From Clostridia bacterium (GTDB lineage Bacteria; Bacillota_A; Clostridia; Oscillospirales; CAG-272): DNA of 13,963 bases. The notes beneath the pieces are model-generated. The model worked only from the letters and a program-made list of their open reading frames with translations. It made no database searches and was not told the DNA's origin. This document shows positions 1 to 7,278 of the stretch, one piece after another. Position numbers and translations under genes: made by a program. The stretch is from assembly GCA_017935805.1 (NCBI GenBank), contig JAGBGV010000121.1, forward strand, positions 1 to 13,963, given 5' to 3'. Each line of letters begins with the position of its first letter. Positions within the stretch are counted from its first letter, which is position 1.

Positions 1-496
1 CCTGAATAAGCACGGTTTTACCAACGCCCGCGCCGCCGAACAGACCTACCTTACCACCCTTGGTATACGGACAGATCAAGTCGATAACCTTGATGCCTGT
101 TTCAAGGATCTCTGTTTCAACTGACTGCTCCTCATATGAGGGGGCGGGTCTGTGGATCTCCCACTTTTCCTCGGTATCGGGAGCCTCTATCTCGTCAATG
201 GGGTCACCCAACACGTTGAATATTCTGCCCAGTGTTTTTTCGCCTACGGGAACCTTGATTCCGGACCCCGTGTCCACTGCATCGGTCCCGCGGACAAGAC
301 CGTCAGTAGAGCTCATTGCGATGCATCGAACAAGATTGTCGCCAACATGTCCGGACACCTCTGCAACGATACGTCTGCCGCCGTGCTCTATCTCTATAGA
401 GTTCAGAATATCGGGCATTTCCCCGTCGTCAAATCTAACGTCGATAACAGGACCTATGACCTGTACGACCTTGCCGATATGTTTGCTGTTTGACAT
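1..496 (-). CDS. atpD: ATP synthase F1 subunit beta, N-terminal part (runs off left edge)
   Basis: Catalytic beta subunit of the F1 sector, which makes or hydrolyses ATP in the alpha3beta3 head on the cytoplasmic side. The visible 165 residues start [20 protein letters not shown], the usual beta-barrel opening. They include the [10 protein letters not shown] segment (about 93-102) and the Walker A P-loop GGAGVGKT at 154-161 with catalytic Lys160. The remaining roughly 300 residues (Walker B, DELSEED-type region) lie beyond the left edge. The ATG is preceded by GGAGATGAAATA, a good ribosome binding site. It is the last gene of the operon seen here, 42 nt after atpG; the epsilon gene would be expected next, outside the window. 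The family assignment is certain; the C-terminus cannot be judged. Confidence 0.97.
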   Translation of the reverse strand, partial: MSNSKHIGKVVQVIGPVIDVRFDDGEMPDILNSIEIEHGGRRIVAEVSGHVGDNLVRCIAMSSTDGLVRGTDAVDTGSGIKVPVGEKTLGRIFNVLGDPIDEIEAPDTEEKWEIHRPAPSYEEQSVETEILETGIKVIDLICPYTKGGKVGLFGGAGVGKTVLIQ

Positions 497-538
497 TATT
501 TCATCTCCGAAAAACTGATTTTTTGGATATCTCTATTG

Positions 539-1381
539 TTATGCGTTTGCGCCTGCCACGATCTCCGTGATCTCCTGAGTGATCGCACCCTGGCGTGCTC
601 TGTTGTAATTGAGGTTAAGCTCATCCAGCATTTCGTCTGCATTCTTTGTGGCTGTATCCATTGCAGAACGTCTTGCCGCAAGCTCCGACGCATATGCCTC
701 TGCAACCGATGTGGAAAGAATGCCCGAAATATATTCCGGAATCAGTGCAGCGAGCACCTCCTCCGCGCTCGGCTCATACTCAATGACAGCCTTCGAATCC
801 TTCACGTTTCTGCTTGAAGCCAGATCCTTCAGAGGTAAAAGACGTATGAGTTCCGGACTTTGAGACAGCATGGACTCAAATTTCGTGGAGATCAGACATA
901 CCGCACTGATCTTGCCGCTATCATACATATCTTTAACCATATTCGCCGCCTTTGCGGAATTCTGACCGTTAAAACCCTCAACGGATATAAACTCATCTGT
1001 AACAAGGTTGAACATCTTGCGGTTTCTGTAATAATCCACAGAACGCTTGCCAATGGGGAGAATGTAGTCACCCTCGTTCAGCATAGTCATGGCAGAGCGG
1101 AAGATATTGTTATTGTATCCCCCAGCAAGACCTCGGTCTCCCGCCACGATAATGTACAGGGTAGGCAGACTCCGGCTTCTTTGCTTTGCGTACATGCTGT
1201 CCTCAGACGCAAGTCCGGCAAACGCATCAAGTATCACCCGCTTGTAAAAACGGGAACGCTCCATTCGCTCGCTTGCTTTTTTGATCTTTGAGGATGCCAC
1301 AAGCTCCATGGCTTTGGTGATATGTCTGGTGGAGTCCACGCTCTTTATACGGGCGCGAATTGCTTTAATATTTGCTCCCAT
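539..1381 (-). CDS. atpG: ATP synthase F1 subunit gamma
   Basis: Central rotor shaft that couples c-ring rotation to catalysis in the alpha3beta3 head. At 280 residues it is of normal family length (about 280-290). The N-terminal helix MGANIKAIRARIKSVDSTRHITKAM and the C-terminal helix, which carries the conserved stretch RSAMDTATKNADEM and ends in QGAITQEITEIVAGANA, form the antiparallel coiled coil that enters the head. The central Rossmann-like domain has GDRGLAGGYN at 81-90, matching the family SDRGLCGGYN-type motif. The gene begins 14 nt after the atpA stop codon and its ribosome binding site is weak (GGTG), so translational coupling to atpA is plausible. No damage is seen. Confidence 0.97.
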   Translation of the reverse strand: MGANIKAIRARIKSVDSTRHITKAMELVASSKIKKASERMERSRFYKRVILDAFAGLASEDSMYAKQRSRSLPTLYIIVAGDRGLAGGYNNNIFRSAMTMLNEGDYILPIGKRSVDYYRNRKMFNLVTDEFISVEGFNGQNSAKAANMVKDMYDSGKISAVCLISTKFESMLSQSPELIRLLPLKDLASSRNVKDSKAVIEYEPSAEEVLAALIPEYISGILSTSVAEAYASELAARRSAMDTATKNADEMLDELNLNYNRARQGAITQEITEIVAGANA

Positions 1382-1395
1382 AGCAGTTCACCAAC

Positions 1396-2949
1396 TTACG
1401 CTTCACTTGACGGCAGGATACCGTACACTTCAATTTTGAACTTTTCGACGAATCGAGCTATAGCCTCACCCATCAGGCGGTCATCTTCCTCATTCAGCAC
1501 GCCTGTATCAGCGATACGTTTCATGAGCTCATCATGATTATTACGCAGGAAGGAGTAAAGATCTTCCTCATATTTTCTGATATCAGCAATCTTTATGTCG
1601 TTCAGATATCCCTTCGTAGCCGCGTAAATGATCGCTACCTGATATTCAACGGGAACGGGGGCGTTCTTGTCCTGCTTCAGTATCTCAACGATTCTCTCAC
1701 CGAGAGCAAGTCGCGCCTTTGTATCTGCGTCAAGGTCGGAGCCGAACTGTGCAAACGCCTGCAGCTCGCGATACTGTGAATAAAGAAGCTTCAGAGTACC
1801 CGCAACCTTTTTCATTGCCTTTATCTGTGCCGCGCCGCCTACACGGGATACAGAAATACCCGGGTTTACAGCGGGAATAACACCGGAATGGTACAGCTCC
1901 GTTTCAAGGAAGATCTGACCGTCGGTGATGGAAATTACGTTTGTGGGAATGTAAGCGGACACGTCGCCTGCTTGTGTTTCGATAATAGGCAAAGCGGTAA
2001 TTGAGCCTCCGCCGTATTCTGGAGCAACTCTTGCGGCTCTTTCAAGAAGACGTGAGTGCAGGTAGAATACGTCACCGGGATATGCTTCACGTCCCGGAGG
2101 TCTGCGGATAAGCAGTGACATTGCACGGTATGCGACCGCGTGCTTTGAGAGGTCGTCGTAAACGATGAGCACGTCCTTGCCCTGCTCCATGAAATATTCA
2201 GCGATGGCACATCCCGAATACGGAGCGATATACTGCAGTGGTGCACCCTCGGATGCAGAAGCGGACACGATAACTGTGTATCTGTCAGCGCCTGCCTTGC
2301 GAATAGTCTCCGCAATATTTGCAACAGTGGAGTTCTTCTGCCCGATAGCAACGTAGATGCAGATAACACCGGTGTTCTGCTGATTGAGAATGGTGTCAAG
2401 TGCAATGGTGGTCTTACCTGTCTGACGGTCGCCAACGATAAGCTCACGCTGACCTCGGCCGATAGGAATCATAGAGTCAATAGCCTTGATGCCTGTTTGA
2501 AGAGGCACGCTAACGCTCTTTCTCTTGATGATTCCGGGGGCTTCACGCTCGATAGGACGAGTTTCCGTGCAGCCTGTCGGTCCTTTTCCGTCAATAGGCT
2601 GACCGAGAGCATTAACTATTCTGCCGATCATGCCCTCTCCTACGGGAACAGACACAACGTTACCTGTACGCTTTACACGAGTGCCTTCCTTGATCTCCTC
2701 GTCGCTGTCAAGCATAACGATAGAGACAGTATTCTCCTCCAGGTTCATCGCCATACCGTACTGTCCGCCCTCGAACTGCACAAGCTCATTCGCCATGCAA
2801 TTGTCAAGTCCGAACGCACGAACAATGCCATCCCCTGCGGTAATAACTATACCGGTCTCCGCTTCCTCAGTCTTGTTTTCGTAATTTTTAATTTGATTTT
2901 TAATTATATTGCTTATTTCTTCCGGACGCAGGTCCAAACGTATGGTCAT
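1396..2949 (-). CDS. atpA: ATP synthase F1 subunit alpha
   Basis: Non-catalytic nucleotide-binding subunit of the F1 head, 517 residues, close to the family's usual 500-515. Visible motifs are the P-loop GDRQTGKT at 173-180, the Walker B region [12 protein letters not shown] with Asp264, the segment [20 protein letters not shown] at about 283-302, and [12 protein letters not shown] with Arg368, the equivalent of the arginine finger that completes the catalytic site on beta. The ATG has a strong ribosome binding site, TTGGAGGGACC. It lies 35 nt downstream of atpH and 14 nt upstream of atpG in the operon. No internal stop or missing key residue is seen. Confidence 0.98.
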   Translation of the reverse strand: MTIRLDLRPEEISNIIKNQIKNYENKTEEAETGIVITAGDGIVRAFGLDNCMANELVQFEGGQYGMAMNLEENTVSIVMLDSDEEIKEGTRVKRTGNVVSVPVGEGMIGRIVNALGQPIDGKGPTGCTETRPIEREAPGIIKRKSVSVPLQTGIKAIDSMIPIGRGQRELIVGDRQTGKTTIALDTILNQQNTGVICIYVAIGQKNSTVANIAETIRKAGADRYTVIVSASASEGAPLQYIAPYSGCAIAEYFMEQGKDVLIVYDDLSKHAVAYRAMSLLIRRPPGREAYPGDVFYLHSRLLERAARVAPEYGGGSITALPIIETQAGDVSAYIPTNVISITDGQIFLETELYHSGVIPAVNPGISVSRVGGAAQIKAMKKVAGTLKLLYSQYRELQAFAQFGSDLDADTKARLALGERIVEILKQDKNAPVPVEYQVAIIYAATKGYLNDIKIADIRKYEEDLYSFLRNNHDELMKRIADTGVLNEEDDRLMGEAIARFVEKFKIEVYGILPSSEA

Positions 2950-2984
2950 GGTCCCTCCAATATCATATAATAGATTTTTTACCG

Positions 2985-3518
2985 TTAAATCACAGTACTT
3001 GCAAGAAGTCCGCCGATCTCACCCAGCTTTTGCTTGATGCTGTCGTCGATCAATCGGTCACTCTGCACGATTCTCATGCCGCCGATGAGCGTCTTATCAA
3101 TGACATACTCGATCTCCACCCTCTTGCCTGTGTGAGATTCGAGCTTTTGACGGAGCTTTTCCTTTTGAGCATCGTCGAGCTCCACCGCACTCTCTGCACG
3201 CATCTTGATTATACCGTATTTCTCATAGTAAAGTGCCTCAAATTCCTCAAAGCACCTGACTATCTCCCCCGCCAGACTTCGCTCGATCATCAGCTTGACA
3301 AAGTTGGAGATATAAAGATGCACCCGACCGTCAAGCAGCTCTCCCGCAAGGGAAATCCGCTTTTCTTTAGGTAAATTCGGATTGATCAAAAGATGCAGAT
3401 ACTCAGGCGTGAACAGCTTAGAAAGAGCTCTTGTCTGTTCCAAAAGTTCTTTTTCGATGTTCTCTTCGGATGCAAGCGCAAAAAGCCCTGTACCGTATTC
3501 TTTGACTATATCATTCAT
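2985..3518 (-). CDS. atpH: ATP synthase F1 subunit delta
   Basis: Peripheral-stalk subunit (OSCP homologue) that ties the top of the F1 head to the b subunits. At 177 residues it is of typical length. The N-terminal helical domain starts with the family-like [15 protein letters not shown] (6-20). The C-terminal domain carries [21 protein letters not shown] at 145-165, matching the conserved 'GG...D..iD.S....L' signature of delta. It sits between atpF (11 nt gap) and atpA (35 nt gap), its standard place. Delta is the least conserved F1 subunit, so the signature plus position carry the call. Confidence 0.95.
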   Translation of the reverse strand: MNDIVKEYGTGLFALASEENIEKELLEQTRALSKLFTPEYLHLLINPNLPKEKRISLAGELLDGRVHLYISNFVKLMIERSLAGEIVRCFEEFEALYYEKYGIIKMRAESAVELDDAQKEKLRQKLESHTGKRVEIEYVIDKTLIGGMRIVQSDRLIDDSIKQKLGEIGGLLASTVI

Positions 3519-3529
3519 ACGGCGTCACC

Positions 3530-4027
3530 TCAAAGCTGGTCAATAAAGCTGTCAATAAGCTTGCGGTGATCGTCCTCATTGATCTCACGTCCGACAACGC
3601 TCTCCGCAATCTGAACTGAAATACCGGAAATCTCGTTTTTGAGATCGTTCATAGCTTTTTTCTTTTCCTGTTCGATATCGTTCTCAGCCTTTTTCATTGT
3701 ATCAGCGGCTTTTTTCTTGGCATCTGCAATGATCTCGTCTCCAAGTCTGTCAGCACGTTGAGTTGCGGCTTTAACGATAGTTTCTGCTTCATTCTGAGCC
3801 TGACTGAGCTTTTCACTATAAAGCTGGCGGTCTCTTTCAGCAGCAGCGGCTGATTCCTCCGCAGTGCGATAGATATCGTCCACCTGACCCTGACGCTCAG
3901 CCATGACCTTCTTCACAGGCTTCCATAGGAATTTTTTGAGTATGAGCATAAGCAGAAGCAGATTGATTATTGTAACAACAATATGCCAGATGTTCAGGGA
4001 GATCAGTTCAAGATATTCTCCACCCAT
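3530..4027 (-). CDS. atpF: ATP synthase F0 subunit b
   Basis: Peripheral stalk, usually a homodimer, linking the membrane sector to delta and alpha. At 165 residues it is of normal length. A single hydrophobic helix spans about residues 11-31 (LNIWHIVVTIINLLLLMLIL), followed by the family-typical basic FLWKPVKKVMAER. A long charged, Ala-rich coiled coil runs from about 45 to 145, and a C-terminal AESVVGREINEDDHRKLIDS region fits the delta-binding end. The ribosome binding site is CGGAG 8 nt before the ATG. There is one b gene and no b' paralogue, as expected for a non-photosynthetic bacterium. Confidence 0.96.
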   Translation of the reverse strand: MGGEYLELISLNIWHIVVTIINLLLLMLILKKFLWKPVKKVMAERQGQVDDIYRTAEESAAAAERDRQLYSEKLSQAQNEAETIVKAATQRADRLGDEIIADAKKKAADTMKKAENDIEQEKKKAMNDLKNEISGISVQIAESVVGREINEDDHRKLIDSFIDQL

Positions 4028-4061
4028 GTTTTTTCTCCGAAATTCAGATGATTTTTGTTAA

Positions 4062-4352
<291 letters not shown>

Positions 4353-4380
4353 TTATTTTTTTCGTAATTTATTAGCCGAA

Positions 4381-5121
4381 TCAGTCTTCGTTGACTGCAC
4401 CGGCAATGTAAAGCATCGTCAGCATTGCGAAAATAAACGCCTGCATACACGAGCTGAACACATCAAAGTAAATCGAAAGCACTGCAGGAAGCCCCGCCTG
4501 AAGAAACGGTATCTTGCCAAGAACACCGGGAAGCCATCCAAGCAATGCGGTTGATAACGACGCAAGTGCTGCATAAACAAGAGCGGAGATAACAGTACCC
4601 GAGACCACGTTACCGAAGTGACGGAAGGTCATTGACACGGGTGTGCCGATCTCGGAAAGGATGTTAAAGGGTGTAAAAAGCGCGAACGGCTTTGTATACC
4701 CTTTCAGATATCCTCCAAATCCGCTTGTTTTTATCTTGTAGTAGGTAATGAGTACGAATACAAGAATAGACCAGCCCGCGATAGTGTTAAGGTCAGCGGT
4801 AGGCGGATACATGCCAAATAGTGACGACAGAGACGACAATGCCGAAAGCCCGAGAATAGCGGCGATAAACGGGGCAAATCCCATAAACCGCTCACCCATA
4901 TTGCTTCTGACAAGCTTCTCTACCGTCTCAACGATCCACTCTGCCACTATCTGCCGCTTTGAGGTAGGTTTGACCTTAAGTCCTCTTGTAAGGAAGATAC
5001 ACAAAGCAGCGATTACAGCCATAACGATCCAGGAGTTCACCTGTGTCTCCGTTATGGGAATACCACCGAAAATCGGTATCTCAATTAAAATTTTAGCACC
5101 TGTTATGTTAATGCTGTCCAT
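4381..5121 (-). CDS. atpB: ATP synthase F0 subunit a
   Basis: Membrane stator subunit holding the two half-channels through which ions reach and leave the c ring. It has 246 residues with several hydrophobic helices (about 30-46, 82-104, 114-128, 170-195, 210-245). The essential arginine is Arg167 in MTFRHFGNVVSG, corresponding to the family 'R.fgN..aG' motif; more common sequences read LRLFGN. The PFNILSEIGTPVSM segment (151-164) leading into that helix is also typical. The gene starts 17 nt after the atpI stop codon with an AGAGG ribosome binding site and is followed by a 52-nt AT-rich gap before atpE. Confidence 0.96.
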   Translation of the reverse strand: MDSINITGAKILIEIPIFGGIPITETQVNSWIVMAVIAALCIFLTRGLKVKPTSKRQIVAEWIVETVEKLVRSNMGERFMGFAPFIAAILGLSALSSLSSLFGMYPPTADLNTIAGWSILVFVLITYYKIKTSGFGGYLKGYTKPFALFTPFNILSEIGTPVSMTFRHFGNVVSGTVISALVYAALASLSTALLGWLPGVLGKIPFLQAGLPAVLSIYFDVFSSCMQAFIFAMLTMLYIAGAVNED

Positions 5122-5138
5122 AATATCCTCTCTCGGAA

Positions 5139-5675
5139 TTACTGAGCGTTATTATCTTTGTTTTTGTCCTCTTCTCCCGGAACAGGCCCCTTTGAAAAAC
5201 GTCCGACAAACTTTTCAAATTCATCAGGCTCATCCTCTTCGTCCTCATCGTGAACAGGCTCGTAGGAAACGGGCTCATCCTTGCCTTTTTTCAACACAAA
5301 CACATTCCAGAAATCACATACTGTGACAATAATCTTCGGGTAGAAAACGGAAACAAGTACGGGAATAGGGTTGATCCAGTCAATCAACAATGACGCCGCG
5401 ATTACTGCGACCATTACTGCTGTTCTTGCCATGTATGAGGAGCGCATTCTCATTTTCGCCGCATTTTCATCTCCGAGAGCAAGAGCATTTGTGATGCCGA
5501 CACACATGAAGAAAAAGTTGCCTACCGCATAAAGGAATCCTATCGCCGTGCCGATAAACACACTGTAGTCAAGTCTGCCGAGTGCAAGGAAAATGAGCAC
5601 CACCGCCACACTGCAGCCCGCGGACCCGATGGTGATCTTGTAAATATTTTGCTTTACTTCCTTATCAAGCTTCAT
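5139..5675 (-). CDS. atpI: ATP synthase subunit I-like membrane protein with acidic tail
   Basis: First gene of the atp operon. Proteins of the AtpI family help assemble the c ring or handle ions and are not part of the final enzyme. It has 178 residues with four probable membrane helices at about 14-33, 38-61, 82-98 and 103-122; the second is Gly-rich (FIGTAIGFLYAVGN), as in the family. Residues 131-178 form a hydrophilic, acidic tail with HDEDEEDEPDEFE at 142-154, which I would not expect from a minimal AtpI. The ATG follows TAGGAGCGGCAG, a strong ribosome binding site. The call rests on operon position and four-helix topology more than on a sharp motif; an unrelated small membrane protein is possible. 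Confidence 0.7.
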   Translation of the reverse strand: MKLDKEVKQNIYKITIGSAGCSVAVVLIFLALGRLDYSVFIGTAIGFLYAVGNFFFMCVGITNALALGDENAAKMRMRSSYMARTAVMVAVIAASLLIDWINPIPVLVSVFYPKIIVTVCDFWNVFVLKKGKDEPVSYEPVHDEDEEDEPDEFEKFVGRFSKGPVPGEEDKNKDNNAQ

Positions 5676-5774
5676 CTGCCGCTCCTACAATTATCTTTTA
5701 TAATCATTATTGACCAAAAGTTTTGAATTTAATTTTTGCTTATGCCGATGAGAAAATATTCATCTGCAATTAGA

Positions 5775-5803
5775 ATTATATCATGCACTTGTTCGCATTT
5801 CAA
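5775..5803 (-). promoter_or_regulatory. Predicted sigma-A promoter of the atp operon
   Basis: Read on the minus strand, TTGAAA (5798-5803) and TATAAT (5775-5780) are separated by exactly 17 bp. The -10 box is preceded by TG one base away (TGATATAAT), an extended -10. Transcription would start near 5768, giving a leader of roughly 93 nt before atpI. It lies after the pfkA terminator, so the atp operon has its own start. The -35 overlaps an 11-bp element shared with the pfkA promoter. Confidence 0.8.
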
Positions 5804-5810
5804 TAGTTTC
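5800..5810 (-). repeat. Shared promoter element, copy 1 (GAAACTATTGA)
   Basis: The plus-strand sequence TCAATAGTTTC occurs identically at 5800-5810 and 7100-7110. In each case it covers the upstream part of the predicted -35 hexamer of a minus-strand promoter, here that of the atp operon. It may be a common regulator site; the identity of the regulator is unknown. Confidence 0.5.
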
Positions 5811-5869
5811 ATGTTATATTTTTACATTTTTTACATTAAATCGTATTCATGTTAACAAGTTTAAAACAA

Positions 5870-5899
5870 AAAAAGAGACCCACGCTCGAGTCTCTTTTT
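5870..5899 (-). terminator. Rho-independent terminator of pfkA
   Basis: Perfect 10-bp inverted repeat AAAAAGAGAC (5870-5879) / GTCTCTTTTT (5890-5899) with a 10-nt loop. On the minus strand the stem runs into TTTTTTTGTTTT, a good U tract. It begins 13 nt after the pfkA stop codon and separates pfkA from the atp promoter. Confidence 0.9.
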
Positions 5900-5912
5900 G
5901 TCAGATTATGAT

Positions 5913-7013
5913 TTAGTTTGCCAGTTCGTTGAACATTGCGTATGTCTTCTCAAATTCAGCCTTCTTTGCTTCAATGAACTTATCCATTTCAGCAAGCTCT
6001 TCCGCGGTATACTTGTCAGTCATACCGGGCTTGAGAGTATCCTTGTACTTACGGTCGAGTACCTGAGACCAGCCGATGCCGCAAGTGGTGATCTCGCCGC
6101 CTCTTTCAACTACAACAAGGTCGGAGTTTCCTGCGAGAAGCTCGTCAACAGCTCTTACGCCCATCTTTGTAGCGAGAACTCTGTCGGAAAGTGTGGGAGT
6201 GCCGCCGCGAACGATGTGTGCCATACGGCAGAACTTGGATTCAACCCAAAGTCTGTCGTTGCCTTCCTTTTCAGCAAGCTCCTTTGTGATATCGTTGATC
6301 TTCTTTGCAAGCTCCTGACCGAGAGTGGGGAATGCTTCGGAAACGATAATAAGGAAGCTTCTCTTGCCCTCTCTGCGGAGACGGATGATCTTCTCAATGC
6401 AAGCCTGCTCGTCGAAGGGACACTCGGGAATTACGCAAGCAACCGCGCCTGTAGCGATAGCGGTGTTGAGTGTGATATCACCTGCACCTCTGCCCATTAC
6501 CTCTACTACATTGCAGCGAGCATGGGATTCGCAAGTGTCACGGAGCTTATCAACATCATACACAACAGACTGCATAGCGGTGTTGAAGCCGATAGTGTTG
6601 TCGGATGCGGTGATGTCGTTGTCGATTGTGCCGGGAATACCGATTGTGGGAATACCTCTCTGGGAAAGGTCTGTTGCACCGCGGAATGTACCGTCGCCAC
6701 CGATAGCGATAACGCCGTCGATCTCATGCTTCTTCAAGGTTGCGATAGCCTTCTGCATACCTGCTTCTTCCTTGAACTCAAGGCATCTGTCTGAGTAGAG
6801 GAATGTACCGGAAAGCTGGATCTTGTTTGATACATCGCGGTTTGTGAGTGTAACAAGCTCGTCATGGATCATACCTCTGTATCCACCGAGACTTCCCATA
6901 ACCTCAACGCCCTTTGCGTTTGCTGCGCGTACAACTGCTCTTACTGCCGCATTCATACCGGGAGCGTCGCCGCCGGATGTGAGAACGCAGATCTTTCTGA
7001 ATTTCTGTGCCAT
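5913..7013 (-). CDS. pfkA: ATP-dependent 6-phosphofructokinase
   Basis: Phosphorylates fructose 6-phosphate to fructose 1,6-bisphosphate, the committed step of glycolysis, in the cytoplasm. The 366 residues show GGDAPGMNAAVR (14-25), GGDGTF (105-110), PGTIDNDI (127-134) with catalytic Asp131, VEVMGRGAGD (170-179) and AHIVRGGTPTLSDRVL (265-280). Gly108 and Gly128 at the positions that distinguish phosphate donors point to ATP; pyrophosphate enzymes carry Asp and Lys there. It is about 45 residues longer than the 320-residue E. coli type, mainly from a charged C-terminal stretch (about 322-366). The ribosome binding site is AAAGGG 8 nt before the ATG. It is monocistronic, with its own promoter and terminator, just upstream of the atp operon. 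Confidence 0.96.
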   Translation of the reverse strand: MAQKFRKICVLTSGGDAPGMNAAVRAVVRAANAKGVEVMGSLGGYRGMIHDELVTLTNRDVSNKIQLSGTFLYSDRCLEFKEEAGMQKAIATLKKHEIDGVIAIGGDGTFRGATDLSQRGIPTIGIPGTIDNDITASDNTIGFNTAMQSVVYDVDKLRDTCESHARCNVVEVMGRGAGDITLNTAIATGAVACVIPECPFDEQACIEKIIRLRREGKRSFLIIVSEAFPTLGQELAKKINDITKELAEKEGNDRLWVESKFCRMAHIVRGGTPTLSDRVLATKMGVRAVDELLAGNSDLVVVERGGEITTCGIGWSQVLDRKYKDTLKPGMTDKYTAEELAEMDKFIEAKKAEFEKTYAMFNELAN

Positions 7014-7074
7014 AATAACTGCCCTTTCAAACTATATATTTTATTAATTATTATTATGTTTTCTTCATCGTTTT

Positions 7075-7103
7075 ATTTTAATACAAAACGAGCGCAAAAT
7101 CAA
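7075..7103 (-). promoter_or_regulatory. Predicted promoter of pfkA
   Basis: On the minus strand TTGATT (7098-7103) and TAAAAT (7075-7080) are 17 bp apart, with a predicted start near 7068 and a leader of about 55 nt. Neither box is perfect, but the -35 carries the same 11-bp element (7100-7110) as the atp promoter, which supports it. Confidence 0.6.
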
Positions 7104-7110
7104 TAGTTTC
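7100..7110 (-). repeat. Shared promoter element, copy 2 (GAAACTATTGA)
   Basis: Identical over 11 bp to 5800-5810 and placed the same way, overlapping the predicted -35 box, here of pfkA. On the minus strand the following bases also resemble each other (TTGAAATGCG at atp, TTGATTTTGCG at pfkA). Confidence 0.5.
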
Positions 7111-7117
7111 CATCGAG

Positions 7118-7127
7118 AAAACGGCAA
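7118..7127. promoter_or_regulatory. Distal CGGCAA half-site in the divergent region
   Basis: AAAACGGCAA here is the exact inverse of TTGCCGTTTT at 7256-7265. It lies 14 bp upstream of the predicted pfkA -35 box. Together with the palindrome at 7250-7261 it makes three CGGCAA half-sites between the two divergent genes. A regulator site is inferred only from symmetry. Confidence 0.35.
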
Positions 7128-7196
7128 ATATTCCTGTTTTTTGCTATATTTTAACTTGATAACCTATTATATCCGATTTATTTTACTCCCTCCCCA

Positions 7197-7224
7197 TTGA
7201 AATATTTCGGAGATTTGGTATAAT
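7197..7224 (+). promoter_or_regulatory. Predicted sigma-A promoter of the SLH operon
   Basis: TTGAAA (7197-7202) and TATAAT (7219-7224) are spaced by 16 bp, and TG one base before the -10 (TGGTATAAT) makes it an extended -10 promoter. The predicted start is near 7231, about 48 nt before the ATG. A 10-bp palindrome GAAATATTTC (7199-7208) overlaps the -35 box, but in AT-rich DNA this may be chance. Confidence 0.75.
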
Positions 7225-7249
7225 ATTGTCAGAAGAACAAATACGTTAT

Positions 7250-7261
7250 CGGCAATTGCCG
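7250..7261. promoter_or_regulatory. 12-bp palindrome in the SLH leader, possible operator
   Basis: CGGCAATTGCCG is a perfect 12-bp palindrome lying about 20-30 nt after the predicted transcription start and just before the GAGGTG ribosome binding site. As RNA it would give only a 4-bp stem, so a DNA operator is more likely than a terminator. Confidence 0.4.
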
Positions 7262-7278
7262 TTTTGAGGTGTTATATT

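Noticed and set aside
152..493. Plus-strand open frame of 113 residues opposite atpD
   Set aside because: The minus strand encodes a textbook beta-subunit N-terminus with an intact P-loop; the plus frame has no ribosome binding site or family likeness.
1935..2447. 170-residue minus-strand frame inside atpA
   Set aside because: Out-of-frame overlap with atpA, Ser/Thr/Leu-rich with no family resemblance.
5852..5858. Rex-type redox repressor site upstream of the atp promoter
   Set aside because: Only one half (TTGTTAA on the minus strand) is present; the matching TTAACAA half at the required spacing is missing.
5898..6794. 298-residue open frame on the plus strand opposite pfkA
   Set aside because: It is the antisense shadow of a well-supported phosphofructokinase, and its translation is Cys/Ser-rich low-quality sequence with no recognisable domain.
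7166..7171. Second TATAAT (minus strand) as an alternative pfkA promoter
   Set aside because: No acceptable -35 box lies 15-19 bp upstream (only G-rich sequence), and the leader would be about 150 nt.
7264..7278. Upstream TTG start for the SLH protein
   Set aside because: The GAGGTG site overlaps this codon and is spaced for the ATG at 7279, which directly begins a normal signal peptide.
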